Assembly (NCBI RefSeq): GCF_000699445.3
Contig: NC_067197.1
Location: forward strand, 496,001-560,000
Reading direction: 5' to 3'
Length of the DNA: 64,000 bases
From: Schistosoma haematobium
Taxonomy: Eukaryota > Platyhelminthes > Trematoda > Strigeidida > Schistosomatidae
Part shown: in pieces, positions 1-11,157 of the stretch
How the letters are laid out: each line of letters begins with the position of its first letter
Numbering within the stretch: the stretch's first letter is position 1
Notes under the pieces: model-generated
The model's database searches: none
What the model saw: only the letters and a program-made list of their open reading frames with translations
What the model was told of the DNA's origin: nothing
Made by a program: the position numbers and the translations under genes

Positions 1-734
1 CGACGGTGCCCAATGGTTTACACAGGTTTAAACTCAGCTGTATACTTCGAATCGACAGTCTCCTCACACAACTAAAGTGTGGCTCAAAATTAAGTATAGG
101 AATCTGTATTTAGCATGTACGTCAGTAAATCAACCATTCAACAGGCCCAAGTTTAAGTGCTTGATTTTGAGCCACATTGTGCAAGGATTAGTAATATTAC
201 CCAGGCTACTGAAATAGAGTGACGCTTAAAAACCAGAGATTTCTTAATCGAAAAGCAAGTGTTTTAATAATTAATCCGCTAATCGGAAATCTGATTAAAA
301 GAGTTAGAAAATCCTATTTCGAAATTAAAAAAAAGGTTTATTCACTGATCAATAAATTTAGATTGTTGTTTAGTTTGTATTAACTTGTATCGAAAGTCAT
401 ACGAATTTCGAACGGTATTTTGAAGTGTAGCATGAGTTAATCCATAGATACATTTATTGAACTAAAATTGAGCGTGACAATGATGGGAGAAATGAAATAA
501 TGCAAAAACTGTACATTAAATGGTCGCTCATAAACATGAATACCACCCAAGGATATATATATATATATAATTCAAAAGGATGTGTTAGAATGTTAGACAC
601 AGGCATAAAGATTAACGAAACTAGCTTTCTGTCAGTTTGACAGATCCGAATACAACTAATTTGTCGAGATTGTTCTTAGAGACTATTTCAGTTTATAGCT
701 GATTTCCAACACGAGCGAATTTCAGATTTTATTT
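1..734. other. Noncoding stretch, no gene seen
   Basis: AT-rich sequence with stops in all frames. It holds a short (TA)n run near 555-569. No recognisable coding or repeat family was seen. Confidence 0.5.
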
Positions 735-900
735 AAATTTAAATTAACTCATTCTCTAGGTACTGGGGTATGAGCCACATCCTAAGTATGAGAGCTAATG
801 ATAATACCCAGCTGCCCAAACCGAAGTAGATGGAGTGGGCCTCGAACGTTAGACTTAGTGGCTGAAAGTCAAACGCTTTAACCACTAAGCCACCGCTTTA
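735..900 (-). repeat. tRNA-derived SINE-like repeat
   Basis: On the - strand this reads as a tRNA-like head. An A-box-like TGGCTTAGTGG is complementary to 881-892, and a B-box-like CGTTCGAGGCCC is complementary to 837-848, at tRNA-like spacing. A tRNA-unrelated body follows towards 735. No intact cloverleaf or aminoacyl stem is evident, so a SINE or tRNA fossil is more likely than a functional tRNA gene. It may belong to the same broad group as the SINE-like copies near 3945, 16425, 35885 and 42300. Confidence 0.5.
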
Positions 901-2269
901 CATGATCAAACAGAGGACGACTGGAAGCTAGGGACCGATGGGTAGATTTTTCATTTTCGTACCGGACTCGAGAATGATCATCAATGATCTAGCCAGAAAT
1001 CGAGCCACTTGTCGTGAGAACTGAAAACCTTAGGTTAGATCTTTGATAATAACCACTGTTGAGGATCCTTTTTTATTTCAGCTTAATGAATCAGACAGTA
1101 TTGCTAATTCTGATATAAAACAATGAGACCTAAAGTTGAATACAAGAACCAGTAAATGATTTGTGAGTTGTAAAATTACTGTTGGGATATGTTTAAACTC
1201 AGAGTAAAACATATAGACCGGTTACTAAGTGAAAATCAGTGTTGTTTTGTTCAATTTCCAGTCTCCAATGAAGTTAAAGAACAAATAAGTTAATATAACT
1301 GCTAAACAACGTCTTAGCAGACTTTATTATTTGTTTTTGATTATCAGATATATAATGGGTATGAACCTCTTGTTTACTGTGCTTCCCCAAAATGATAATG
1401 GACAATTAAGTATACCTGTGACCTTAAAAAAAAACACTAAAGTTATACTTTGTCGAAATGTATGCATCTAGTACACAATTTCTATTTATTATTTAGGAAA
1501 TAAACACTAAACGACTATAAACATATATAGAATTTAGGTTCACATCTTCAAACACAATGATCAATGTAATTATACCTATTCAATTTGCTTTTTTTCCAAA
1601 AGGCTGAACAATAATATGTCTATAGAAATTTCAAATTATGCTTTCTATAATTCCTTCACGGTTCAATAAAAACACCTTACAAACTAAAAAGACGATGCTA
1701 CTAATGAAACAGCATTTGATGTAATGATGGTCGATAACATTCGATCTGCACTAAGAAGGACCTAAAACATGACATTGATCACCACCCAGTGATCAATGAA
1801 TTATGAAAATCAAGAGATGATGGCAAGTTCCAATCACTTTGAGATTTGATCAACAAAATTATTTGATAATCTGAGAATATTCAATTACTATTAGTTTCAA
1901 TTGAAAAGTGATATACAATATAGGTATATTTATATAATCATAAGTAGAATAAATAATCTTGTGAACAATAGATCAGAAAACATGTTTAATAACACTCAAT
2001 GATAAATAAATATTACTACATTACCTCAATTGGCAATACATCAGCAAATAAGCATATAAACCATTTTGTTGCAAGTAATGTACAAGTGATACCTGAATTC
2101 ATAATTATTTTATGAACTGTGGGAATTTTATCTCTACATAAAGAAAAGAATGTATACATAGAAGAAAGCTACAAAAAATTTATGATTAACCAATCATGTA
2201 TTAATAGTAAATATAAAGAGTTGTTTAACAATTGGAATCTAATATATACACATTACAGAGAACATATTA
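901..2269. other. Noncoding stretch
   Basis: AT-rich sequence with no supported gene. A 109-codon frame at 2119-2448 runs into the ~0.5 kb repeat below and has no family resemblance. Confidence 0.5.
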
Positions 2270-2789
2270 GCGCCCCCAAATGTCCTGGTACGGCCGAGAG
2301 TGGGGAGAGTCAACTCTCCCTATCGAAACGCTCTCACATGACAATGTGCATACAACCGCTGACAAGGAAGTCCTACTCAATGCCTTCTCGCGGCCACGCT
2401 ATTGTTTACGAAATTGAAATGACGAAAAGTGAATGTCCGGCGCTTTAACCGGGTTGGTGGACACGGAGGATCCACCTAGGGGGCTTGGAAAACCCTCGTT
2501 CCAAACCAATGGTGCACATGGGCTCCTGGATCCTGAGGTAAAAAATGGCGTGTGAACCAATTGTTGTTCACCGGATACCATAGGAATGCATCTCCTTACG
2601 TTGCTCTATTGTCTTGTGGATTAGACCTTTAGGTCTAGGGCTTCGGGTGTGGCCCCCTAAGAAAACCATCTGTCTCAGTGTGGGCACTCGGGCAATATCC
2701 CAGCCCTCGCACAAATAGAATGATCTATGTGGCGCATATCTATTTGGTGCCTCATTGTACCAATGTTTATGTGTTTAAATAAATAAATA
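2270..2789 (+). repeat. Dispersed ~0.5 kb repeat, copy 1
   Basis: First of four related copies (others at 6891-7389, 45856-46375 and, degraded, 62275-62620). It starts with a C-rich stretch, then GGCCGAGAGTGGGGAGAGTC, and ends in a TAAATAAATAAATA-type tail. Its ~50% GC stands out from the neighbourhood. The flanks carry an imperfect duplication: acagagaacatattagc before the element and acagaacattttagc after it. This and the A-rich tail suggest target-primed retrotransposition of a SINE-like or short non-autonomous element. No convincing protein is encoded. Confidence 0.65.
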
Positions 2790-3700
2790 CAGAACATTTT
2801 AGCCAGCGACATGATATCAAAAACAGTCACGATAATGGAATTCACAAATCTTTAATCATAATAGTTAAGGTACTTAATACATATGCTAAAACTATCCTGC
2901 CTAATGCAGCGAGCTAACAGAAGAGAGACAGTCTTAGATGAATTCACACAACAGAAGCCAAGCTTTCTTAGAATGGAGTAATGTTTACAGTATCGGGTCA
3001 TTTCGAATGAATGCACTGAACTAAATAAATAATAACACATCAAACTAATGCAGATTTATAAATAGGGTTTTAGAGGACAATCTAAAAATGGGCAAGCTAA
3101 TGAAACTACCCAACTTTTTTATACACTATGGTTAAAGAAATTGAACTGGATCTTATTACTTCACGAATAACAAATCAAGGGCTTGTATTATTAAGTATTT
3201 TTTGTGTAACAGATTAAAGTAAATTGATGTAGTAAACGGGAAAAAGTATGAGTTGATCTATACCAATAATTGATACCACTGTTTACTGACTGATTTAAAA
3301 CAATTATTAAGCGATTTCTTACTTCCCATCGGTTCTTACCATAACTACTGGTGCGACAAGCGAAATTGATCTTTGAGTAATTAAAACCAATATATAACAT
3401 ATACTAGTCTATAATCGTTTTAATGTTATCATTATATTTATGACAGTAGAGCATTCAGTGTCCAATGGATCTACAGATAAAAACTCTACCAAACATTTAT
3501 GAAACATGACCTATTCGAGTTAATTTTGCTTTATAGCTTTGTATTTTTAACCAACATAATGCAATTATTAGTTTATTAACTTTTGTTTTATTCCTTCCAA
3601 TACTGCATTTCGATGCCCTAATGAAGTGAAACAGTAACACAGCTCATTTTAATTCACATATATTGGTTGTTCGGATCTTGTGATTGATATTTAGGACTGC
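2790..3700. other. Noncoding stretch
   Basis: No coding signal or repeat recognised. The few open frames are short and AT-rich. Confidence 0.45.
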
Positions 3701-3887
3701 GATTGATCTGTCTATTATTAGCATATGTATATCCTGTGCGGATTATATCGATATTGTCAGTAAGTCATAAACATTTTAAGCAGTGATGTTCACTCCATCG
3801 ATCTCTGCTTAAAATATTTGTGACCTACTGACAATATTGAGACGATCGGCCCAGGATATACATACGCCAATAATAGACAGATCAATC
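3701..3887. repeat. Foldback with ~83-bp inverted arms
   Basis: Arms 3701-3783 and 3805-3887 are reverse complements at roughly 85-90% identity by eye, separated by a 21-nt loop. The loop region reads ccatcgatctctgctt, close to the ccatccatctctgctt in the neighbouring SINE (about 4108-4123). The foldback may therefore contain SINE-derived DNA. Confidence 0.7.
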
Positions 3888-3944
3888 AGAAGGTCCAAAC
3901 AACTAATATATGAATTAAAATTTACATTTCACATGCCAGTAGCT

Positions 3945-4130
3945 ATCTGGACTCAGCAACTACTAAGTGGATAACGCGATATGCTTTTAGGCTAAGTATG
4001 CAGGGCTCGAGTCCCAGGGTGAGCATCAATGCTGTGATCCAGGTACATCCGGCTGACAGGTAGCAAATAGAATGAGACGTCAGTGCTGGGGTTCCATTGT
4101 TAGCCACCATCCATCTCTGCTTAGTAATAC
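3945..4130 (+). repeat. Sm-alpha-like SINE with degenerate hammerhead ribozyme
   Basis: A tRNA-like head (A-box region 3958-3978, B-box GGGCTCGAGTCCC at 4003-4015) is followed by a segment that resembles, from memory, the hammerhead module of the schistosome Sm-alpha SINE. That segment has gatccaggtacatcc, then CTGACAG (4053-4059) where the core needs CTGATGA, then GAGAC (4074-4078) where it needs GAAAC. The substitutions suggest a dead ribozyme. The Sm-alpha assignment rests on recall of the published family and was not searched. Confidence 0.55.
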
Positions 4131-5314
4131 GGTTAACTTTATTGTTTTACCTACTCGAGGATAGTATCTAAAAAATGCATTTCTCGAACTAATACTTCTT
4201 ATCAGATGTTTATGACTCATTAATTACAGTAATCAATAGTCATGTTTACCTTGACTGTTTTGTTTCATTCAGAATGTACAAAAACGCATAAAATTTGGTT
4301 TTACAGACAGGTTTTTATTAACATATCCTTTTTGTGTCAAGATGATAGGCTAGGATGAGACAGTATTTCAAAGGCTTTCGAATGGACGTGAATTCTTGGC
4401 ATTGAGAAAACCATATCTATACAACTGCCCACAAGACAATTAACTAAGTAGGGCATAATTTGCTTTGTTTTTTCTTTCATAGCAATCAGTTAACTGCCCA
4501 ATACTAATAGTTTGATAAGGATTTTCTAGACCAATAGATTACCCATCACATTTCTGATAACTTCGCCAGATGCATGTCAAAAAAGAGGAAAAATTCAAGG
4601 AACTGACCAACACAATTCTTTTTACTTACTTCAACAACTGATTGAATACCATACAGTCAACACGTACAGCTAACATATCAGAAGAATAGTATTTTGGTAA
4701 AATGTGATTAATCAATGCATCCAACAACCAAAACGCTTTTACTTCTCTCTCATTTGGTGGACAATCAAGAACGAGTAGGAGTACAGCTGCTATATAATTC
4801 ATACCCTATTTTAAAAAAGAAATACAAATGGAAGAGAGAAAGTGAAGAAGTAGAAGCAAATGAAAATGACATAGTCTTCAAATTATATTTATAATTTCAT
4901 TTAATGTGGCATCCGTTGTATTAGAAAATACCATAGTCTACTTATGACTCTATGACTCAGAGACAATTTTAAATACATAATACATTCCTAGTTTGGAGAA
5001 ACTTAAATATATCACTGGTGACTGGTTAGATTTTAAAGGCACGTTGAACCTTAGATTTACAAGTGAAAACAAGAATAGGGTAATAAATCGGGATATATGT
5101 GTACGTGTATCAAAAAAGAAACCGTTCATTGCTGTAAAAAGATTTCAAATATACATAGACTTCAAGAAAAAAGGAACTAGACGAGAAAACGATAATTCCT
5201 AGCATTAATTAAAAATTAATTTATATGTATCTGCAGTATAAATCTACCAGTAGTTTAGAAAGGGATCTTAAGAAAGTAGTGTCTGTTATAATTAAAAGCA
5301 ATTTGGACATTATA
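4131..5314. other. Noncoding stretch
   Basis: AT-rich sequence with no supported gene. A 69-codon frame at 4993-5202 has biased, low-information composition and no recognisable motif. Confidence 0.45.
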
Positions 5315-6442
5315 CTGCTTTGTTTGTTTGTTTATACAATAATTCAAATTGAGTTATAAACCTACAAACATCCAGCCAACATTTATTTCACTTTGCTTTA
5401 TTAGTTTACAAATGGATATAATAGCTTATATTTAATTGAAGTACTTCAGAAATTTCATCATAAGTAAACAAGCAATACAGTATTTAAAGCAATTATTCCG
5501 TTTTATAAATTCCGATAGAAAAATGAGAAGATGGAGTTGATCTGAAACAGTTTGATGTGAGAACTCCCGTATACTTAAACATAGAATAAAGATAAATAGA
5601 ATAATATATTTGTAATATACCAATGGGTAGAAAAATGAGATTTTCTGACGTTTTGTGACTTAGTGTAAGCCACTTCTTCAGAGAATAAATAACCAAATAA
5701 AAATTAATCCACGTTTAAATAGTACAAAGGAACAACGCAATAATATTATGAGCGATCAATCAAAAGACAGGTCTGAGCAAGTCGATGTTATATCATTCCG
5801 GTCAAGGTGATTTATAAGCGACATGTGTGCAAGGTCAGGGATGAAAAAGATGTTACCTTTTTGATAAGAAAGCATAGAGTTTAATTTGAATGTACGATAA
5901 TAGTGTGAAATGTGAATAATATCAGACATGGTAGCTTGGATAGATATTCCAAGTCGAATGGATAGTGAGGCCTTCTTTTCTATTGAGAGCAGTAAGATTG
6001 ATCGCTCATAATATTATTGCGTTGTTCCTTTGTACTATTTAAACGTGGATTAATTTTTATTTGGTTATTTATTCTCTGAAGAAGTGGCTTACACTAAGTC
6101 ACAAAACGTCAGAAAATCTCATTTTTCTACCCATTGGTATATTACAAATATATTATTCTATTTATCTTTATTCTATGTTTAAGTATACGGGAGTTCTCAC
6201 ATCAAACTGTTTCAGATCAACTCCATCTTCTCATTTTTCTATCGGAATTTATAAAACGGAATAATTGCTTTAAATACTGTATTGCTTGTTTACTTATGAT
6301 GAAATTTCTGAAGTACTTCAATTAAATATAAGCTATTATATCCATTTGTAAACTAATAAAGCAAAGTGAAATAAATGTTGGCTGGATGTTTGTAGGTTTA
6401 TAACTCAATTTGAATCATTGTATAAACAAACAAACAAACCAG
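5315..6442. repeat. Large near-perfect inverted repeat (449/447-bp arms)
   Basis: Left arm 5315-5763 is the reverse complement of right arm 5996-6442, around a 232-bp loop (5764-5995). Reading frames of 63 and 67 codons occur identically in both arms (5432-5696 on - and 6061-6325 on +), so that ~265-bp core appears unchanged. Mismatches are visible only near the outer ends, where each arm carries a (TTTG)n/(CAAA)n run. The arms contain a Penelope/hammerhead-like motif (see 6071-6115). The duplicated frames are too short and AT-rich to be called genes. It may be a foldback element, a non-autonomous Penelope relative, or an assembly hairpin. Confidence 0.85.
6071..6115 (+). ncRNA. Hammerhead-ribozyme-like motif in inverted repeat
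   Basis: CTGAAGA (6076-6082) stands where a hammerhead has CTGATGA. A possible stem II follows, with GTG (84-86) opposite CAC (100-102). Next come AAAA (6103-6106) in the GAAA position and CGTC (6107-6110). Hammerheads of this general layout are known in Penelope-like elements. Two core substitutions make self-cleavage unlikely. An identical motif lies on the - strand of the left arm. Confidence 0.3.
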
Positions 6443-6890
6443 TAATCATATCATATTTCCATTTTTGGCATCTTTATTTACCTAATCTACTAGAGATTGA
6501 GTTATGTGTCAGACAAAGTTGAGTCAATTTATACAATTGCAAATTCTCTTATTATTTAGCGCTACCCAAAATACTCAACCACTCAATAGTTCACCACGAA
6601 AGGTCAAACAAAACAAAATCTACCTTAACCATAGGGAATTGTATGTGTATAGTCAGTCAGCTATAAACAAAGTAAAAACTACCAGAAATATTCATCAACA
6701 AAATTCTCCACAACACATGAATACAGTGAGATGAAATTAACAAGATCCAAGGCAAAGAAACGAAAGTGTGAAATTTATTTCGCTGTCATAGTTGACCAAT
6801 AAACTGTTTTGCTTGATTTAGGATTTTTATATGCGTACAAATATTACAGTCCAGTGGATTAAACCCTGATCTAAATGAAAATAATTTTGG
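6443..6890. other. Noncoding stretch
   Basis: AT-rich. The 76-codon frame at 6504-6734 has no recognisable features. Confidence 0.45.
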
Positions 6891-7389
6891 CTCCTAAATG
6901 GTGGGGCCGAGAGTGGGGAGAGTCAACTCTCCCTCTCGAAATGCTCTCATATGACAACGTGCATAAAACCACTGACAGCGAAGTCCTACTCAATGCCTTA
7001 TTGTAATGGGTTTGTTGTTTACGAAATTGAGAAGCGAATATCCGGCGCTTTAAACAGGTTGGTGGATATGGAGGATCCATATAGGGGAGTTGGAAAACCT
7101 TGATTTAAAATCAACGGTGCACATGGGCTCCTGGATCCTGATGGAATAAATGGAGGACGAACCAATGGTTGTTCACCGGCTACCATGTGACTGCATCTCT
7201 TAATGTTGCTCTACTGCCCTATGAATCGGACCTTTAGGTCAAAGGCTCGGGGTGTGGCCCCTAAGAAAACCACCTGCTTCATTTTGGGCATTCAGACAGT
7301 ACCCTAACCCTCACACAAATCGAATGATTAATGTGGCACATATCTATTTGGTGCCTCCCTGTACCAATGTTTGTGTGTTAAATAAATGG
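6891..7389 (+). repeat. Dispersed ~0.5 kb repeat, copy 2
   Basis: Collinear with copy 1 from GGCCGAGAGTGGGGAGAGTC to the tail gtgtgttaaataaatgg, with scattered substitutions and small indels. Same orientation as copies 1, 3 and 4. No clear flanking duplication was found. Confidence 0.65.
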
Positions 7390-9216
7390 ATAAAATCTCC
7401 AATTACAGAATGACATTATTATACAAACTCTGATCAAGAATTTCATCCCCATACGTTTCTCATCAACAATGACCCGTGCCAAGTCTTGGTTAGGGAAACC
7501 ATAGGACGTTTTCAGGCCTTTTCTAATTTAGTCGGCGATCGTTGCTGTGGTAGGGAGTTACTAAACATGTGTAAAGGACACCTTAACTACCTTCATCAAT
7601 GAAGATTCACAGACTCACCAACCCGTTTGCCATCTCTACCTACTACCCTACGACTAACGTCAACATTTCTCACTCCGTTATTCTACGATACAAGGGTTAA
7701 TATGTTAAAGTTTATGGTCAAATACTGGCAACTTATTCATGCCCTAAACATTCAAAAACCAGAATGATACGTGGATGCGTGTGATATACACAATTTCAGT
7801 AAACTTTGATTGGCCGTAACAAATTAGAAGCTAGGTGAACACGAGATATGTTTTCGGGAAAGTAAAAGAACTTGGTAATAAAATATAGACAATTTTGTAA
7901 CAAGATTTCATCTTTGTGTTTTTATTCACCGAATTCAGTATTTAACAATCTTACCACATATGTCTAAAATTTTATGAAAAACATCTATCGTCAGCAGACT
8001 GAGTAGTGCATTAATTTGGATTATCAGTTATCTAATAATGACTAAATAACACGATTTCGTAAACTGACGCGTCGTTTCACTTTTAGACTGTTTACTAATA
8101 TTGCAAATAATACCAATACATCCGAGAGTGATCATTAGTAGGATCATGGGGAATCTGGAAGTATTAATAAGTATACGAAAAGTAAACTAATGAAGTAGCT
8201 AATAAAAATCGTTACAAAAAGCGTACTTGGCAATAACCGATCTTTGGAAAATGAACTGCAAAGGCAGACAATACTCTTTTTAACGATACCAGCTTACTAC
8301 TGGGGCCATCTGGATCTTGAAAATGTTTGTTTTCTGGAAAGGTACGGGGAACATCTGGAAAAAAAGCGAGAAAATCGGATGTATGAAACGAAACATCTTG
8401 AGTTCAGAACCAGTTAATAAAGAACGAAGTCAAGTATATTTCAACAATTTTTTTAAGTTTTGCAGTTTGCAGACCGATGTATTTACTTTATTTTCTCGTT
8501 AAATTTCGTAAAGTTATCCGACTTCAAATGTGATTTTTTCCTGTTATTTTGACTTTCCTAAACGAGTGGTGCCCATCACTGTTATTATTGTTTCCAGCTA
8601 TTTTATTATTCCTTTTAAGTGTCCTCTTTTAATACTACGTTTAAGTGTTACAACCCAGACCGACAGATTTCTGTACTATATTCTTACAGATACCAATAAG
8701 CTTCGTAGTCCAAATGATATAAAGTTTCTTAGACGTAAAACCCAATAACTGGATGTTGCAGTTCGCCTAAGTTAAACTGTAAAGGTTATTGTAAACGGTT
8801 ACATGACTACGAGTTGTAAATTAAACTACGGCTGGTTGCAACAGACAGAAAGGAAATAGCGATTCTTCCGAATAAAAAGGATTAAAAGACAGTGATTGGT
8901 TACACTAGGTTATTCCAAAATAGCTTTAGAACTGACGAGTAGAAAACTGTGCATGATAGATGATGTTGATATTCGCAACAGTATATTCGCCTCCATAAAC
9001 ACAGTAAATGTCTAAGGTACTAACAGTGGAGGATTAACAAACACATTCATCGAGTCCAGTTTGTACAGAACAAAACCGAAAAAAGCACTACTATAAACCT
9101 TGACTGTAATGTTGTGGTTGATATACAACTAGATTACTGAGTGAATGCAGAAATTACATAACGAAGCTCAAATATAAACAATTTCTACATCAATCTTGAG
9201 ATATGGGCAGACATAC
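7390..9216. other. Noncoding stretch
   Basis: No gene recognised. The frames at 8317-8502 and 8530-8748 lack motifs and homologous context. A less AT-rich patch around 7430-7680 may be an undetermined old repeat. Confidence 0.45.
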
Positions 9217-9375
9217 CAGCCAAGATAACATTCCAAATATGTGTTGGGGGTGCTTTGGAAACAGCTATTTGGTAGGCATCTGGATTAGCTTCCATTCGTT
9301 CATAAGCTCCAGAAAGATGCATCCAAACTGTTGGGCGAATGTGATCCGGTATTCCCTTCCGACAGAACCTTTTAA
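9217..9375 (-). CDS. Probable internal exon of a TBC (Rab-GAP) domain protein
   Basis: A 159-nt - strand exon is bounded by an acceptor AG (complement of 9376-9377) and a donor GTATGT (complement of 9211-9216). It opens with two bases completing a codon, reads 52 full codons and ends on phase 1. The product contains KGIPDHIRPTVWMHLSGAYE, matching the start of TBC domains (K/R-G-I/V-P-x-x-x-R-x-x-V-W, then an S-G-A stretch), closest by eye to the GRTP1/TBC1D6 group. TBC proteins activate GTP hydrolysis by Rab GTPases in membrane traffic. The catalytic arginine and glutamine fingers would lie on later exons, which I could not find below 9217. The longer open frame to 9610 is not supported beyond the splice sites. 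An exon relic is the alternative. Confidence 0.5.
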
Positions 9376-9826
9376 CTAAAACAATAAGGTCAAATAACTC
9401 ATGACATACATCTCGCACTCTTTTTGGGTGGAAGGGTAGAGAAATACTTTTCCCAACGAGAAACTCTTCTCTGAAGTACTGACTCATAAGTCTGAACAAA
9501 GTCGGAATATTCATCGTCCTCAACGTATTCTGGAGATTCAAAACCCCGGTCTGGAAACTTCCTATAGAGAAGAACATGATATCAACTAATGGTAAACACA
9601 AACTGCTCATCTACGGAACTCATGAAAACCAAGGTCATACATAAATTTGAAATAATTTCGCACAGTTCAAATGGTTCAAATGGTTCACAGTGACCTTGGT
9701 GAAAGCCAAAAGATGAGGACGACGTGACCAACCAAAAATATAAAGTCTGTCGTTTTCATCTAACTAGGTGTATTAGTGACGTTTTTTATCCTTCCATGAA
9801 TATATTGCATTCAAACTTGGTGGTTT
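9376..9826. other. Noncoding stretch next to the TBC exon
   Basis: Probably intron or intergenic DNA. The open frame running through 9376-9610 on the - strand lacks TBC-like sequence. Confidence 0.4.
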
Positions 9827-10154
9827 TGTAGTGACCTACTTTTATAAAGAGAACGTGGTTGGTTTAATGGAAAAAATTGTTACTATAATCAATTGTACCA
9901 GTGTTGTCTTACTGTTCTTGGTTTTTTTAACTGCATAAAGACAAACATTCTCCTGTTGATTGTGACCTTGCGCGAACTTACGTTTTCTCAGTGATTCCGC
10001 TTGTACTCCTTTGGAATGATCTCGGTATTCCTTCGATATCACGAAATCTCCAACAAATATATCTCGCTACAACCGCCGATCGCCTTCTGATATATGGTAC
10101 GCAACCTTCTCTTAGGGATGATCATAGTCAACAACGACTCGACTCGTCACTACA
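9827..10154 (+). mobile_element. Boudicca-like solo LTR (328 bp)
   Basis: Begins TGTAGTGACC and ends CGTCACTACA, giving TG...CA termini and a total of 328 bp. That equals the LTR length I recall for the schistosome Gypsy element Boudicca. Segments such as gatctcggtattccttcgat and aaatatatctcg align with the complement of the LTR-like element at 23028-23434, and its first ~80 nt with 55157-55240. No internal retroviral-type genes adjoin it and no flanking duplication was seen, so it looks like an old solo LTR. Confidence 0.6.
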
Positions 10155-10824
10155 ATCTTACCAACGACCGGATTCAATTATTTTATTACGAACCATCCGT
10201 TCCATTTTACTCTACTCCATGATTATCGCTCGGTAAAATGGGGCCCAGATAGATATTAAAACGACCAACTCAGGAAAACTAGCAATAAAAATGTTTATTA
10301 GGTTACGAAAATCCTTGTTATAGGTTTCTGTTTCAGTTTCTTTTCTTCTGAGTTACGAAGAATGAACGGAGCAGCTACATTCAGTCCTCCAGACTTTTAG
10401 TAATGTTAAATCTTAGTGCAGTTTGTAATTTACCTTCAGAAATTGTCAATACATACTCTACGATAAAGAATTTCATGGTACAACCCATGAAAATATCAGT
10501 GCTTCAGTAAGAAACTATTCGATTCAAATTTCAAATTTCTCAGAATGATGTCTTAACTGACTAGTGCTAAATGAAATGACAAAATAATAAATCACTGTCA
10601 AATTCTTCATCCAACATACGATAAGTCAGGATTCTGTCACTTTTGGGTCTATGGTATGGTAGCGGAATTAAGTCGAGGTCGCCAAGTCTATCTTAAAAGG
10701 CAGACTACATAGGCCGCTAACCCATTAAATCACCGGGTTTTTTCTCGAGTATCTGCTTCATACCTGAAGCAGGTACACGGTCCACGGATGCATTTTTTCA
10801 AATAAAAACTCATTATATTGTGGA
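10155..10824. other. Noncoding stretch
   Basis: No gene. Around 10640-10740 there is a weak tRNA-like pattern on the - strand, too degraded to annotate with confidence. Confidence 0.4.
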
Positions 10825-11157
10825 AGCGAAAACCCAATTGAAGCTCGGTTCTTCAACCTCATCGATGACTTGGGCTTATATGAAAATGTGAGGTCGGCAA
10901 CTCGTTGGAGAAACAGTCAGACACCATCGCGCTTAGACTGTGTATTCGCAAACGAAGAATTCCTAGTTGACAATCTCTCAATCCTGGCTCCTCTGGGAAA
11001 AAGCGATCATGCAGTCATAGCCTTCAGTTTTGTCAGCAAAACTAAGCTAAGGTATCCCACCAATAACTCGCGTTGGAATTTTAAACGGCTGAATGTGCCA
11101 GCTCTACATGACTATCTACGACAGGTGGTTTGGGTGTTCAATCTCAACTCGATGTAG
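10825..11157 (+). pseudogene. LINE endonuclease C-terminus (copy A)
   Basis: Encodes the end of an exonuclease-endonuclease-phosphatase domain: RLDCVF and LAPLGKSDHAVIAFSF, where the SDH is the conserved catalytic-site motif of LINE apurinic-like endonucleases. The frame is open from about 10825 but the N-terminal two thirds are absent. It shifts frame into 11130-11909. Confidence 0.7.

Noticed and set aside
2119..2448. 109-codon frame running into the ~0.5 kb repeat
   Set aside because: The frame is not conserved in the other repeat copies.
5432..6325. Two pairs of identical 63- and 67-codon frames
   Set aside because: They are the same DNA read from the two arms of the inverted repeat, AT-rich and without motifs; not evidence of genes.
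9376..9610. Extension of the TBC exon frame upstream to a Met at 9610
   Set aside because: The sequence lacks TBC or partner-domain resemblance, and a good splice acceptor sits at 9376-9377.
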